Source of the DNA: an uncultured Lachnospiraceae bacterium
Lineage (GTDB): Bacteria; Bacillota; Clostridia; Lachnospirales; Lachnospiraceae
Assembly: GCA_934352055.1 (NCBI GenBank)
Contig: CAKRJY010000002.1
Span: forward strand, 62,001-126,000
Direction of reading: 5' to 3'
DNA: 64,000 bases
The notes beneath the pieces are model-generated. The model searched no databases, was not told where the DNA came from, and worked only from the letters and a program-made list of their open reading frames with translations. The translations under genes and the position numbers were made by a program. Below, piece by piece: positions 1-8,898 of the stretch (positions are counted from its first letter, which is position 1; each line of letters starts with the position of its first letter).

Positions 1-108
1 GTGGGACTTGTGATTTCTTACTTTACCAATGTGGCAACAGGACCGATGATTGTGATTGTTGCATCTGTCATATATTTTGCAACGTATGTATACGGAAAAA
101 ATAAATAA
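1..108 (+). CDS. C-terminal end of an ABC-3 type metal transporter permease (partial)
   Basis: The first 35 codons are open in frame 1 and end at a TAA at 106-108; the start lies outside the window. The residues (GLVISYFTNVATGPMIVIVA... then a short basic tail) look like the last transmembrane helix of ZnuB/TroC/MntB-type permeases, where a 'GLxxSYxxxxxxGPxIV' segment is typical. Such proteins form the membrane channel of zinc or manganese import ABC systems. Only one helix is visible, so the family call rests on a short match and the metal cannot be told. A terminator follows directly, so this is the last gene of its operon. Confidence 0.55.
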   Translation: MGLVISYFTNVATGPMIVIVASVIYFATYVYGKNK

Positions 109-119
109 AACCATACGAA

Positions 120-149
120 AGTCTGCTGATCAAACGGCAGGCTTTTTTT
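120..149 (+). terminator. Rho-independent terminator after the metal permease
   Basis: AGTCTGCTG (120-128) pairs with CGGCAGGCT (134-142 region) around a short ATCAAA loop, with G-T wobbles, and is followed by seven T residues. It separates the permease from spoVAA. Confidence 0.8.
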
Positions 150-242
150 GTTGCATAAATTATGGAAGAAAAGGAAAGAATAGAAAACGTGTAAGTTTTG
201 CAAAGAGATTGCGGTAGAAATGAGGAGAGGATGGTGTAAAAA

Positions 243-878
243 ATGACAGGCTGTGATGGGAAAGATATGGTGTTGTATCTGTGTATGGATCGCTCTGTCG
301 TGCGATATGAGGATACCTTCTGCATCAAAGATCTAGGAAGTATGACATGCAGCGACATGACGATTTTAGCGCATGTAAAGGCACATAAAATCTATCACTT
401 CAGACATCCGGGGAATATGGTGATCGGTGTGACGAAAGTGATAGAGGAGATACATCGTTTGTATCCTGCGCTAGAAGTGGTCAATTTGGGAGAAACGGAT
501 GTGATTATGGAATATCGCAGTGGTAAACCGGGGCAGGCAGGTCAGATGGCAAAAACCGTCCTGCTTTGTGTCCTGCTTTTTATAGGTGCCGGATTTGCAA
601 TCATGGCATTTCACAATGATATTAGTATTACAGATGTGTTTGAGCGTTTTTACCTGCAGGTGATGGGAAGAAAAAAGCCAACGGTTAGTGTGATTGAAAT
701 CAGCTATTCCATTGGTCTTGCTGTGGGAATTTTGTTTTTTTACAATCATTTTGGAAATAGGAAATTTACGCATGATCCAACGCCAATGCAAGTAGAGATG
801 CGGAAATATGAGCAGGATGTCGATACCACAATCATTGAAAATAGTGCGAGAAGAGGAGAAAATCTGGATGTTTCTTAA
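243..878 (+). CDS. spoVAA: Stage V sporulation protein AA
   Basis: A 211-residue protein with a soluble N-terminal half (about 1-100) and two predicted membrane helices (about 104-124, VLLCVLLFIGAGFAIMAF, and about 151-170, IEISYSIGLAVGILFFY). Length and layout match SpoVAA of Bacillus (about 206 residues), and it is followed by SpoVAB and SpoVAC homologues in the expected order. SpoVA proteins sit in the spore inner membrane and move Ca-dipicolinic acid into the forespore and out on germination. The ATG has a good AGGAGAGG ribosome site at about 222-229. I could not find a convincing forespore (sigma-G) promoter; TGCATA at 152-157 resembles a -35 but has no good -10. It overlaps spoVAB by 11 bases. 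Confidence 0.85.
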   Translation: MTGCDGKDMVLYLCMDRSVVRYEDTFCIKDLGSMTCSDMTILAHVKAHKIYHFRHPGNMVIGVTKVIEEIHRLYPALEVVNLGETDVIMEYRSGKPGQAGQMAKTVLLCVLLFIGAGFAIMAFHNDISITDVFERFYLQVMGRKKPTVSVIEISYSIGLAVGILFFYNHFGNRKFTHDPTPMQVEMRKYEQDVDTTIIENSARRGENLDVS

Positions 879-1338
879 CTATGTGATTTTGCTTGTGGGG
901 AGCGTTATTTTTGGTGGCGCAACGGCGGCGGGCGTCATTGCACTTCTCACAACATTAGGGTTTGTCCCACGTATGATTGCGGGATTGCATCTGGCAAAAG
1001 ATGCGATCCGGTGGGAAAGCGTGATTACGCTTGGCAGTATAGCTGGTTGTCTATTATCTGTGTTTACGCCGACCGAAGTATTCTTTTCCTTTTGGCAGAC
1101 GTGGATTGGAAGCGTTGGAGCCCAGGTGATAGGAACCGTGGGACTTCTGATTGCAGGGCTTTGCAGTGGCATTTATGTAGGATGTCAGGCAATGGCACTG
1201 GCGGAGGTTTTGAATATGTTTCCGATTTTACTGCGCAGAATCAAATTACAGATGGGACTGCGCGTGGCGATTACTGCCATAGCACTTGGAAAGCTGACAG
1301 GAAGTTTGTGGTATTTTGTATTTGGTTACGCAAGTTAA
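868..1338 (+). CDS. spoVAB: Stage V sporulation protein AB
   Basis: A 156-residue very hydrophobic protein with four or so membrane helices, matching SpoVAB (about 141 residues in Bacillus). I place the start at the ATG at 868, which begins MFLNYVILLVGS, because AGAGGAGAA lies 8 to 9 bases upstream; an open frame continues further upstream to 808 but inside spoVAA. The 11-base overlap with spoVAA suggests translational coupling. It is thought to act with the other SpoVA membrane proteins in dipicolinate transport in the spore inner membrane. Confidence 0.85.
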   Translation: MFLNYVILLVGSVIFGGATAAGVIALLTTLGFVPRMIAGLHLAKDAIRWESVITLGSIAGCLLSVFTPTEVFFSFWQTWIGSVGAQVIGTVGLLIAGLCSGIYVGCQAMALAEVLNMFPILLRRIKLQMGLRVAITAIALGKLTGSLWYFVFGYAS

Positions 1339-1367
1339 TCGTGCGCATCATGGAAGGAGACGATGAA

Positions 1368-1832
1368 GTGAAACAACAGGAAAAAGAAAAAATAGATGAA
1401 GTGTATAATGCATATGTGGATAGCGTAACACCGAAAGCAAATCTTTTCATACGTATGGCAAAAGCATTTCTGGTAGGTGGCATCATTTGCACGATTGGGC
1501 AGGGAATCATCAATGTAGGACTTTATTATGGTCTGGATGAAAAGAGTGCGGCAGGGTATTGCAGTATGATTCTTGTATTGATCAGCGCCATATTGACAGG
1601 ATTGGGAATCTATCCGTTACTTGCCAGCTTTGGCGGTGCAGGGGCATTGGTGCCCATCACAGGTTTTGCAAATAGTGTGGCTGCCACGGCGCATGGATTT
1701 AAGGTGGAAGGCCATGTGTTTGGCATCGGTGCAAAAATTTTTCAAATCGCCGGTCCGGTCATTTTGTATGGTGTTTTTAGCAGCTGGATTTTAGGGGTTA
1801 TTTACTGGATTTTGCTGTGTCTGGGATCATAA
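1368..1832 (+). CDS. spoVAC: Stage V sporulation protein AC
   Basis: A 154-residue membrane protein. The segments AKAFLVGGIICTIGQG, LTGLGIYPLLASFGGAGALVP and ITGFANSVAATA are characteristic of SpoVAC, which in Bacillus behaves as a mechanosensitive channel for dipicolinate release. I choose the GTG at 1368 because AAGGAGA (1354-1360) is ideally spaced; an in-frame ATG at 1350 would give six more residues but has no ribosome site. In Bacillus spoVAD and spoVAE follow; here the next gene is pflB with its own promoter, so those partners must lie elsewhere or be missing. Confidence 0.85.
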   Translation: MKQQEKEKIDEVYNAYVDSVTPKANLFIRMAKAFLVGGIICTIGQGIINVGLYYGLDEKSAAGYCSMILVLISAILTGLGIYPLLASFGGAGALVPITGFANSVAATAHGFKVEGHVFGIGAKIFQIAGPVILYGVFSSWILGVIYWILLCLGS

Positions 1833-1878
1833 ATAAAAGAAATACCATAAATTGTTATTTCGATAAGATAAAAAACAC

Positions 1879-1907
1879 TAGATATTGTGGTTCGCTTCGT
1901 GTATAAT
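1879..1907 (+). promoter_or_regulatory. Putative sigma-A promoter of pflB
   Basis: TAGATA (1879-1884), a 17-base spacer and a perfect TATAAT (1902-1907), placed 58 bases before the pflB start. The good -10 and the high-expression gene behind it support the call; the -35 is weak. Confidence 0.65.
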
Positions 1908-1965
1908 GAATACGCGCAAGCGAAAAGTAACTAAGATAACGTTTACCAGATAGGAGGCAAACACA

Positions 1966-4218
1966 ATGGTAGAAATGAAAGAATGGGACGGATTTGAAGG
2001 ACGTCTTTGGAAGGAAGAAATCAATGTCCGTCAGTTTATCCAGGATAACTACACACCATATGATGGAAATGAAGAGTTCCTGGTAGGCCCAACAGCAAAC
2101 ACAAATAAGTTATGGGATGCACTGCAGAAATTACAAAAAGAAGAGCGTGCAAAGGGTGGTGTATTAGATATGGAGACAAAGGTTGTTTCCGGTCTTACAG
2201 CATATGGCCCAGGTTATATCGATGAGAATTTGAAAGATTTAGAAACTGTTGTTGGTATTCAGACAGATAAGCCATTGAAACGTGCTTTTATGCCATATGG
2301 TGGTATCAAGATGGCTGTGCAGGCATGTGAGACATATGGTTACGAAGTAGATCCACAACTGAAAGAGATTTTTACAAAGTATCATAAGACACATAATACA
2401 GCTGTTTTTGATGCATATACACCAGAGATGTTAAAAGCTCGCCACAACAAGATTATGACAGGTTTGCCAGATACGTATGGTCGTGGTCGTATTGTGGGCG
2501 ATTATCGTAGAATTGCGCTTTACGGTATTGATTTTCTGATTGAGCAGAAAAAAGAGGATAAAGCAAAATGTGGCAGTGGAAGCATGAAGGGCGAAGTGAT
2601 TCGTCTGCGTGAGGAAATTGCTGAGCAGATTCGTTCCTTAGAAGGAATGAAAGAAATGGCTTCTATTTATGGCTTTGATATTTCAAAACCTGCAAAAGAT
2701 GCAAGAGAAGCAATCCAGTGGGTATATTTTGGTTATCTGGCAGCAATCAAGACACAGAATGGTGCCGCAATGTCAGTAGGACGTGTTTCTACCTTCCTTG
2801 ATATTTATTTCCAGAGAGATTTGGAGAAGGGTATCATCACAGAGGAAGAGGTACAGGAATTGGTAGATCATTTTACCATGAAGCTTCGTATGGTAAAATT
2901 TGCAAGAATTCCATCTTACAACCAGTTGTTCTCCGGAGATCCGGTATGGGCAACGCTTGATGTGGCAGGAACCGGCGTGGACGGACGTTCTATGGTAACA
3001 AAGACAGATTATCGTTTCCTGCATACATTAGAAAACATGGGACCAGCACCGGAACCAAACTTAACCGTACTTTATTCTTCTCGTTTGCCGGAGAATTTCA
3101 AAAAGTATGCGTCTAAGATTTCTATTTTGACAAGCTCTGTACAGTACGAGAATGATGATGCTATGAAGCCTGTATGGGGAGATGACTATGCCATCTGCTG
3201 TTGTGTATCTGCAACACAGACAGGTAAAGAAATGCAGTTCTTTGGTGCAAGAGCTAACCTTGCAAAATGTTTATTATACGCAATCAACGGTGGTGTAGAT
3301 GAAAAGACCGGAGATCAGGTTGGACCGAAATATCGCCCAATCACAGCAGAATATCTGGATTATGACGAAGTTATGGAACGTTATGATGATATGATGGAAT
3401 GGTTGGCAGATTTGTATGTAAATACATTGAACCTGATTCAGTATATGCATGATAAATATTACTATGAGGCAGCAGAATTAGCGCTCATGGATACAAACTT
3501 AGAGAGAACCTTTGCAACCGGTATTGCAGGATTTTCACATGTTATTGATTCTCTTTCTGCAATCAAATATGCGAAAGTAAAAGTGATTCGTGATGAAAAT
3601 GGTCTTGCAAAGGACTATGAAATTGAGGGAGATTTCCCAAGATACGGAAATGATGATGATCGCGCAGATGAAATTGGTGTATGGCTTCTTAAGACCTTTA
3701 TGGATAAGATTAAGAGACATCATACGTATCGCCGAAGTGTGCCAACAACATCTATTCTTACCATTACATCCAATGTTGTTTATGGTAAGGCAACCGGTTC
3801 TATGCCGGATGGACGTAAGGCGGGAGAACCACTTTCACCGGGAGCAAACCCAAGTTACGGTGCAGAACAAAATGGACTGCTTGCTTCCTTGAATTCTTTG
3901 ACAAAGCTTCCTTATGAGTGGGCATTAGATGGTATTTCAAATACACAGACCATTAACCCGGGAGCACTTGGTAATGAAGAAGGGGAAAGAGTTGACAATT
4001 TAGTACAGGTGATGGATGGCTACTTTGATCAGGGCGCACATCATTTGAATGTCAATGTTTTTGGTAAGGAAAAGCTGATTGACGCTATGGAGCATCCGGA
4101 GAAAGAAGAGTATGCAAACTTCACAATCCGTGTATCCGGTTATGCAGTTAAGTTTATTGATCTGACAAAGGAACAGCAGTTAGACGTTATTGCAAGAACC
4201 TGCCACGAACATATGTAA
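1966..4218 (+). CDS. pflB: Formate C-acetyltransferase (pyruvate formate-lyase)
   Basis: A 750-residue glycyl-radical enzyme of normal length (E. coli PflB is 760). It converts pyruvate and CoA to acetyl-CoA and formate in anaerobic metabolism. The active-site cysteine pair is seen in ICCCVS (Cys411-413; the last two align with the catalytic Cys-Cys of E. coli), followed by the conserved [10 protein letters not shown]. The glycyl-radical loop RVSGYAVKF is at the C-terminus, with the radical glycine at about 725. A strong GGAGGC ribosome site lies just upstream. Its activase is encoded next, 166 bases downstream, after a stem-loop that may limit read-through. The sequence is unambiguous; the run of three cysteines rather than two is a small variation. 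Confidence 0.97.
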   Translation: MVEMKEWDGFEGRLWKEEINVRQFIQDNYTPYDGNEEFLVGPTANTNKLWDALQKLQKEERAKGGVLDMETKVVSGLTAYGPGYIDENLKDLETVVGIQTDKPLKRAFMPYGGIKMAVQACETYGYEVDPQLKEIFTKYHKTHNTAVFDAYTPEMLKARHNKIMTGLPDTYGRGRIVGDYRRIALYGIDFLIEQKKEDKAKCGSGSMKGEVIRLREEIAEQIRSLEGMKEMASIYGFDISKPAKDAREAIQWVYFGYLAAIKTQNGAAMSVGRVSTFLDIYFQRDLEKGIITEEEVQELVDHFTMKLRMVKFARIPSYNQLFSGDPVWATLDVAGTGVDGRSMVTKTDYRFLHTLENMGPAPEPNLTVLYSSRLPENFKKYASKISILTSSVQYENDDAMKPVWGDDYAICCCVSATQTGKEMQFFGARANLAKCLLYAINGGVDEKTGDQVGPKYRPITAEYLDYDEVMERYDDMMEWLADLYVNTLNLIQYMHDKYYYEAAELALMDTNLERTFATGIAGFSHVIDSLSAIKYAKVKVIRDENGLAKDYEIEGDFPRYGNDDDRADEIGVWLLKTFMDKIKRHHTYRRSVPTTSILTITSNVVYGKATGSMPDGRKAGEPLSPGANPSYGAEQNGLLASLNSLTKLPYEWALDGISNTQTINPGALGNEEGERVDNLVQVMDGYFDQGAHHLNVNVFGKEKLIDAMEHPEKEEYANFTIRVSGYAVKFIDLTKEQQLDVIARTCHEHM

Positions 4219-4266
4219 AAGGCAATATCTGGTCTGATAGCAAGGGTATCAGCCGGTAAATGGGAA

Positions 4267-4300
4267 AAGCCACGGGAGAAGATCTCGTGGCTTCCTTTGT
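4267..4300 (+). terminator. Stem-loop between pflB and pflA (terminator or attenuator)
   Basis: AAGCCACG (4267-4274) pairs with CGTGGCTT (4286-4293), extended by AGA/TCT inside, followed by a weak T-rich stretch (CCTTTGTT). It may terminate part of the pflB transcripts so that less activase than lyase is made. Confidence 0.6.
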
Positions 4301-4384
4301 TATGGCGACGAGAAAATACAGCGAGCCTGCTTAAAGGTATGTGACGTCGCTATAGAAAACAGGAAACAATTGGGAGCATAAGAC

Positions 4385-5146
4385 ATGGAACAGAAAATAT
4401 TAGGAAATATTCATTCAGTGGAAAGCTTTGGATCAGCAGATGGTCCGGGTGTGCGCTATATTATCTTTTTAAAAGGCTGCCAGATGCGCTGTAAATATTG
4501 CCATAACCCGGATACATGGGCAAAGCCGTGTGGAAGTATGGATAGTCCAAAAGAAGGTGAACAGTGGCTGTCTGCAGAGGAAGTACTAAAAAAAGCAAGA
4601 CGCTATAAGGCATATTGGAAGAACAATGGTGGTATCACAGTCAGTGGTGGAGAAGCTTTACTCCAGATAGATTTTCTGCTGGAGTTATTTACATTGGCAA
4701 AAAAAGAAGGAATTCACACCTGTCTTGACACGTCGGGAAATCCTTTTACAAAAGAAGAGCCGTTTTTCTCAAAGTTTGAGCAGCTGATGGCGGTGACCGA
4801 TCTTGTGATGTTAGATATCAAGGAGATGGATGAGGAGAAGCATAAACGTCTGACGGGACAAAGCAATGCGAATATTTTGGAGATGGCAAGATATTTGTCA
4901 GATCATGGAAAAGCGATGTGGATTCGACATGTCTTGGTACCGGGCGTAACCGATGACGAAACGGATTTGCTCGCACTGCGCGACTTTGTGAAAACGCTGA
5001 AGACGGTAGAACGTGTAGAAGTGCTTCCATATCACACGCTTGGTGTTTTTAAATGGAAGGAACTGGGCTTGACCTACGGCTTAGATGGAATCGTGCCACC
5101 GACTGAAGATGAGGTGAAACGTGCAAGAAAATTGCTGGGGCAATAG
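4385..5146 (+). CDS. pflA: Pyruvate formate-lyase 1-activating enzyme
   Basis: A 253-residue radical SAM protein (E. coli PflA is 246). The CxxxCxxC iron-sulfur motif is visible as GCQMRCKYC (Cys32, Cys36, Cys39), preceded by the family signature SFGSADGPGVRY. It uses a 4Fe-4S cluster and S-adenosylmethionine to install the glycyl radical on PflB under anoxic conditions. GGITVSGGEALLQ is the SAM-contacting GGE region. It lies directly downstream of pflB, which is the usual arrangement, and ends before a new promoter. Confidence 0.96.
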   Translation: MEQKILGNIHSVESFGSADGPGVRYIIFLKGCQMRCKYCHNPDTWAKPCGSMDSPKEGEQWLSAEEVLKKARRYKAYWKNNGGITVSGGEALLQIDFLLELFTLAKKEGIHTCLDTSGNPFTKEEPFFSKFEQLMAVTDLVMLDIKEMDEEKHKRLTGQSNANILEMARYLSDHGKAMWIRHVLVPGVTDDETDLLALRDFVKTLKTVERVEVLPYHTLGVFKWKELGLTYGLDGIVPPTEDEVKRARKLLGQ

Positions 5147-5157
5147 GAAACTTAAGG

Positions 5158-5186
5158 TTGCAAAGAACCACCTGGGATGGTATATT
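5158..5186 (+). promoter_or_regulatory. Putative sigma-A promoter of the amino acid permease
   Basis: TTGCAA (5158-5163), a 17-base spacer, TATATT (5181-5186), 53 bases before the permease start. Downstream, between promoter and gene, lies the imperfect dyad GAGTACAAGAAATGTACAA, which could be an operator. Confidence 0.6.
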
Positions 5187-5238
5187 TTTGTATATTGAGT
5201 ACAAGAAATGTACAATATTGAGAGGTGGGGTATAACTT

Positions 5239-6399
5239 ATGAACAAAGAAATTAAGACAGAGGCGAGACTGACCTTTTTTGAGGCAACAAGTATCATCGT
5301 TGGACATGGCGTGGGATCCGGCATTTTGTCGGTTCCTTTTTTGGCGTCCAGAAACGATTGGAAGGATATGATCTGGATTGTTGTAGTGGCATATCTGATC
5401 AATCTGGTAATGCATTTTATGATTGCGGAGCTTTCCTATAATAACGGTGGCGCGCAGTTTATTAAATGCTTTGAAAATGAGTTGTTTGTGGGAAAATTAA
5501 AGACATTTGCAACATGGCTGGCATTTGGTCTGCTGGGCTTATCGGTTGTGTTAAATGTCAGCGGATTTATTGCAGGAGCAGCAGCTGTATTCCATGCATG
5601 GTTTGGGGTGCCGACATGGATTGGTATGATTATCTATTATGTGCTTGCGGCAAGCGTTATCTATGTCGGCATGAAATTAGTAGGTATCTGCGAAAAAATT
5701 TCCGTAGGTTCTATGATGGCAGTGATTGGCGTTTTATTTGTAGCAACAATGATGTCTGAAATCAGTCCTTTGCCTACAAAGTTTATTGCAGCAACAAATG
5801 TAGTTGCATTGTATAGTATGATTTCATTCTCCTTATCAGCGGTTATGTCAGTACCACAGGTAGTAAAAGGCCTGCAGGGAGATATTAAAAGAATCCGTGG
5901 GGCAATTGCAGCCGGAACTGGAATTAACACAGGATTGATTCTGTTGATAACATTTATGACGTTACTTGGTGCAGGTACCAATGTATCAGAAAATGGAGCA
6001 TTGGTTGATTTGTCAGCACATCTTGGCGGATGGGTAAGTATCATTGGTTATATCTTCTCATTGCTTGCGCTTTCTACTTCATTCTGGGCAAATACATTGA
6101 ATCTTCGTGATATTGTGTTTGAACAGACCAAATGGAATATCAAAGTCTGCTGGCTGGCATCGAGTTTACCATGCCTTTTGATTGCGCTGGTGGGAGTTTC
6201 AAGCTTTGTAGGATTTACACGTCTTGCAAGTGTGGTACAGGTGCTGACAGGCGTAGGTATTATCATTTCATATAACCGTTCCAGAAGAAGAGAAGGCTGT
6301 GCACCGATTTGTGGTGTATGGGGAACATTGCCATTCCAGATTATCGTCGTTGTCAGTACGTTATTTGCGACGGTGGGTGCTTTGGCAAAAGTGTACTAA
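5239..6399 (+). CDS. Amino acid permease (AAAP/aromatic amino acid transporter-like)
   Basis: A 386-residue integral membrane protein with about ten or eleven predicted helices. The N-terminal helix contains the glycine-rich substrate-binding turn of the APC superfamily (ATSIIVGHGVGSGILSVPF, residues about 16-34), close to that of aromatic and hydroxy amino acid permeases. It probably imports an amino acid with protons or sodium. The next gene is a diaminopimelate decarboxylase with its own promoter, so a role near lysine metabolism is possible but is inference. Good ribosome site GAGAGGTGGGG upstream. The substrate cannot be told from sequence. Confidence 0.7.
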   Translation: MNKEIKTEARLTFFEATSIIVGHGVGSGILSVPFLASRNDWKDMIWIVVVAYLINLVMHFMIAELSYNNGGAQFIKCFENELFVGKLKTFATWLAFGLLGLSVVLNVSGFIAGAAAVFHAWFGVPTWIGMIIYYVLAASVIYVGMKLVGICEKISVGSMMAVIGVLFVATMMSEISPLPTKFIAATNVVALYSMISFSLSAVMSVPQVVKGLQGDIKRIRGAIAAGTGINTGLILLITFMTLLGAGTNVSENGALVDLSAHLGGWVSIIGYIFSLLALSTSFWANTLNLRDIVFEQTKWNIKVCWLASSLPCLLIALVGVSSFVGFTRLASVVQVLTGVGIIISYNRSRRREGCAPICGVWGTLPFQIIVVVSTLFATVGALAKVY

Positions 6400-6426
6400 A
6401 AATAACATAAAAATTTGTAAATGTTT

Positions 6427-6455
6427 TTGACACCATCCCGGATTCGTGCTATTAT
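6427..6455 (+). promoter_or_regulatory. Strong sigma-A promoter of the decarboxylase gene
   Basis: A perfect TTGACA (6427-6432), exactly 17 bases, then TATTAT (6450-6455). The leader to the start codon is only about 45 bases, too short for a lysine riboswitch. Confidence 0.8.
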
Positions 6456-6505
6456 TTTTTGGAATGTGAAATGAATAATTATACATAGAGATAAAGGAGA
6501 ACGAT

Positions 6506-7774
6506 ATGGCTAAAACACCTTTTGTTACAAAGGAAAAAATAGAAGAGATTGCAAATACAATTCCAACACCATTTCATTTGTATGATGAGAAAGGAATCCG
6601 CGCTAATGCACAGGCGGTAAAAGAGGCTTTTGCATGGAATCCTGGATTTCGTGAGTATTTTGCGGTAAAAGCCAATCCAAATCCATTTCTGATTAAAATA
6701 TTGCAGGAGTATGGTTGTGGTACTGACTGCTCTTCTATGACGGAGCTGATGCTTAGTAATGAACTTGGTTTCCGTGGAGAGGAGATCATGTTTTCATCCA
6801 ATGATACACCGGCAGAAGAGTTTGTGTATGCAGATCAGATTGGTGCAACCATCAATTTAGATGATTTTACACATATTCAGTTTTTGGAGGATACGATTGG
6901 ACATATTCCGGAAACCATCAGTTTGCGTTACAATCCGGGTGGTGTTTATCAGATTTCCAATGGCATTATGGACAATCCGGGAGATGCTAAATATGGAATG
7001 ACAAAGGAACAGTTATTTGAGGGATATCAAATCCTTCGTGATAAGGGGGCAAAAAGATTCGGTCTTCATGCTTTCCTTGTTAGCAATACAGTTACAAATG
7101 ACTATTATCCAAGTCTGGCAAAGACATTGTTTGAACTTGTCGTAGAACTGAAAGAAAAGACAGGAATCGAGATTTCCTTTATCAACCTGTCTGGTGGTGT
7201 AGGTATTGCATATAAGCCGGATCAGAAACCAAATGATATCGGTGTGATTGGCGCAGGTGTTCATCGTGTTTATGATGAGATCTTAGTACCTGCAGGACTT
7301 GGTGATGTGGCTATTTATACCGAGATGGGTCGTTTTATGATGGGACCATATGGTGCGCTTGTCACAAAGGCAATTCATGAGAAACATACCTATAAGGAAT
7401 ATATCGGTGTAGATGCCTGTGCTGTCAATTTGATGCGCCCGGCAATGTATGGCGCATACCATCACATTACGGTACTTGGAAAAGAAAATGCACCATGTGA
7501 TCACAAATATGATGTGGTTGGTTCTTTGTGCGAAAACAATGATAAATTTGCAATTGATCGTATGCTGCCGGAAATTGATCGCGGCGATTATCTATTTATT
7601 CATGATACGGGTGCACACGGTTTTGCCATGGGATATAGCTACAATGGCAAGTTAAAATCAGCTGAGGTACTTTTGAAAGAAGATGGTTCTTACCAGATGA
7701 TTCGTCGTGCGGAAACGCCGAAGGATTACTTTGCAACGTTTGATTGCTTTGATATCATCAAAGGACTTGTATAA
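6506..7774 (+). CDS. lysA: Diaminopimelate decarboxylase family, PLP-dependent
   Basis: A 422-residue fold-type III PLP decarboxylase. The PLP lysine lies in EYFAVKANPNP (Lys55). NLSGGVGIAYKP is the phosphate-binding glycine loop, VGSLCENNDKF carries the active-site cysteine, and HDTGAHGFAMGY supplies the C-terminal tyrosine region. The family makes L-lysine and CO2 from meso-diaminopimelate in the last step of lysine synthesis. Some members decarboxylate related amino acids, so the substrate is inferred. A standard AAGGAGA ribosome site precedes the ATG. It is monocistronic: a strong promoter stands in front and the tRNA unit follows. Confidence 0.8.
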   Translation: MAKTPFVTKEKIEEIANTIPTPFHLYDEKGIRANAQAVKEAFAWNPGFREYFAVKANPNPFLIKILQEYGCGTDCSSMTELMLSNELGFRGEEIMFSSNDTPAEEFVYADQIGATINLDDFTHIQFLEDTIGHIPETISLRYNPGGVYQISNGIMDNPGDAKYGMTKEQLFEGYQILRDKGAKRFGLHAFLVSNTVTNDYYPSLAKTLFELVVELKEKTGIEISFINLSGGVGIAYKPDQKPNDIGVIGAGVHRVYDEILVPAGLGDVAIYTEMGRFMMGPYGALVTKAIHEKHTYKEYIGVDACAVNLMRPAMYGAYHHITVLGKENAPCDHKYDVVGSLCENNDKFAIDRMLPEIDRGDYLFIHDTGAHGFAMGYSYNGKLKSAEVLLKEDGSYQMIRRAETPKDYFATFDCFDIIKGLV

Positions 7775-7800
7775 AAAGTCAGAAAAAGGTGAAAAAAGGA

Positions 7801-7827
7801 TTGACATTTTTATAATGTTGATATAAA
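7801..7827 (+). promoter_or_regulatory. Promoter of the tRNA-Leu gene
   Basis: TTGACA (7801-7806) with TATAAA (7822-7827), spacer 15 bases. Between it and the tRNA a stem CGTTG...ACTT/AAGT...CAACG (7836-7859) abuts the mature 5' end; it may guide RNase P processing. Confidence 0.6.
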
Positions 7828-7860
7828 CTAAGATTCGTTGATGACTTATGAAGTCAACGA

Positions 7861-7944
7861 GCCGGTGTGGCGGAATTGGCAGACGCACAAGACTCAAAAT
7901 CTTGCGGGGGCAACTTCGTGTGGGTTCAAGTCCCACCGCCGGCA
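7861..7944 (+). tRNA. tRNA-Leu (anticodon CAA)
   Basis: An 84-base class II tRNA. The acceptor stem GCCGGTG pairs with CGCCGGC, with discriminator A at 7944. The anticodon stem CAAGA/TCTTG encloses the loop CTCAAAA, giving anticodon CAA (7895-7897), which reads the leucine codon UUG. A long variable arm (GCGGGGGCAACTTCGT) and the T arm GTGGGTTCAAGTCCCAC are present. The 3' CCA is not encoded. A terminator follows. Confidence 0.95.
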
Positions 7945-7953
7945 CTTTTTGAA

Positions 7954-7991
7954 AACATCGAATTTCTCGAAATGAAGTTCGGTGTTTTTTT
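7954..7991 (+). terminator. Terminator of the tRNA-Leu transcript
   Basis: AACATCGAAT (7954-7963) pairs with GTTCGGTGTT (7977-7986) and runs into seven T residues. Confidence 0.8.
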
Positions 7992-7998
7992 GTACTCA

Positions 7999-8030
7999 TT
8001 GCAATTTTTACACATATCGTATAATATAAT
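7999..8030 (+). promoter_or_regulatory. Putative promoter of mecA
   Basis: TTGCAA (7999-8004) followed by overlapping TATAAT boxes at 8020-8025 and 8025-8030. Spacing to the first is 15 bases, so the -35 is uncertain. Confidence 0.5.
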
Positions 8031-8063
8031 GATGATTGAATCAACAGGAAAGTAGGTGAGCAT

Positions 8064-8801
8064 ATGAAGTTTCGCAAGTTAGATGACCATAAAATTCATT
8101 GTATTATTTCGCAGGAAGAGATGAATGAGAAAGGAATGCGTATAGAGGATTTCCTGGATCATCGCGATAAGACAGAGGAGTTCTTGCGTGAAATTCTTGC
8201 AGAAGCCAAATATGAGCTGGACCTTGATGATATGGGACACTATTACAGTGTGCAGATGGCAGTGATGCCGGAGGGAGATGTTTCACTCGTTATCAGTGGT
8301 GAGGAGCATGATTCTCCGGAAGATGCGTTGTCAGACTTTAGTAAGCGCTTGCAGGATTTCAAGGAAATCATGGAAGAGGCCAAGCGCAAATTGGATGAGA
8401 AAAAAGAAAAAATGCAGGAAGCAGAAGAAATAGAAGAAAAGAAGCAGGAGATGCAAACAGAGGATTCTGCTGAGAAAACCCAGAAAACGGCAGCAAAGCC
8501 GGAGAAAACAGTTCTTGAGGTTCCGGTCTGGGTAGGATTTCCGACATTAGATGCCTGTATTCATGCATGTCATCATTTGCAGGAGCAAAAGGGACTTTCT
8601 AGTGCGGCTTACAAATATCATGATACATATTATCTGCGTATTAAGTTCTCAGAAGAGGAACATCAGGTGGCAGGCACGCTTTTGGTTGTGTCAGAGTTTG
8701 GAACAGAGATTTTGACGGACGATCATGGTGGAGCAGTCATTGTAGAACATGGAACCGTTTTATGTAAGGAACATGCGGTTGAGACATTGGCTATGTTATA
8801 A
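8064..8801 (+). CDS. mecA: Adaptor protein MecA
   Basis: A 245-residue acidic protein with the MecA layout: an N-terminal target-binding domain (about 1-85; MKFRKLDDHKIHCIISQEEM), a charged low-complexity linker (about 95-150, rich in Glu and Lys) and a C-terminal ClpC-binding domain (about 155-245). MecA brings substrates such as competence or stress regulators to the ClpC-ClpP protease. Length is near the Bacillus protein (218). The ribosome site AGTAGGTGAG precedes the ATG. It has its own promoter and terminator and is not linked to an obvious clp gene here. Confidence 0.88.
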   Translation: MKFRKLDDHKIHCIISQEEMNEKGMRIEDFLDHRDKTEEFLREILAEAKYELDLDDMGHYYSVQMAVMPEGDVSLVISGEEHDSPEDALSDFSKRLQDFKEIMEEAKRKLDEKKEKMQEAEEIEEKKQEMQTEDSAEKTQKTAAKPEKTVLEVPVWVGFPTLDACIHACHHLQEQKGLSSAAYKYHDTYYLRIKFSEEEHQVAGTLLVVSEFGTEILTDDHGGAVIVEHGTVLCKEHAVETLAML

Positions 8802-8812
8802 AAAGTGGATAG

Positions 8813-8848
8813 AAAAGCAGAAAATGAAGCATTTCTATCTGCTTTTTT
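8813..8848 (+). terminator. Terminator of mecA
   Basis: AAAAGCAGA (8813-8821) pairs with TCTGCTTTT (8838-8846) and ends in a T run. An alternative stem GATAGAAA/TTTCTATC overlaps it. Confidence 0.75.
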
Positions 8849-8849
8849 C

Positions 8850-8879
8850 TTGACTCGAGGTTATCATATATGATACCAT
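8850..8879 (+). promoter_or_regulatory. Promoter with palindromic operator in front of the XRE gene
   Basis: TTGACT (8850-8855) serves as -35; the -10 is weak (TACCAT at 8874-8879, spacer 18). The perfect 14-base palindrome TATCATATATGATA (8862-8875) fills the spacer and touches the -10, which is where an autorepressor would bind. The downstream XRE protein is the obvious candidate. Confidence 0.6.
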
Positions 8880-8898
8880 AAGAGCAGATGGTGATGAG

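Noticed and set aside
152..181. Forespore sigma-G promoter before spoVAA
   Set aside because: TGCATA fits a -35, but the bases at the right distance do not resemble a sigma-G -10.
6400..6505. Lysine riboswitch before the decarboxylase gene
   Set aside because: The leader after the promoter is about 45 bases, far too short, and no riboswitch stems are seen.
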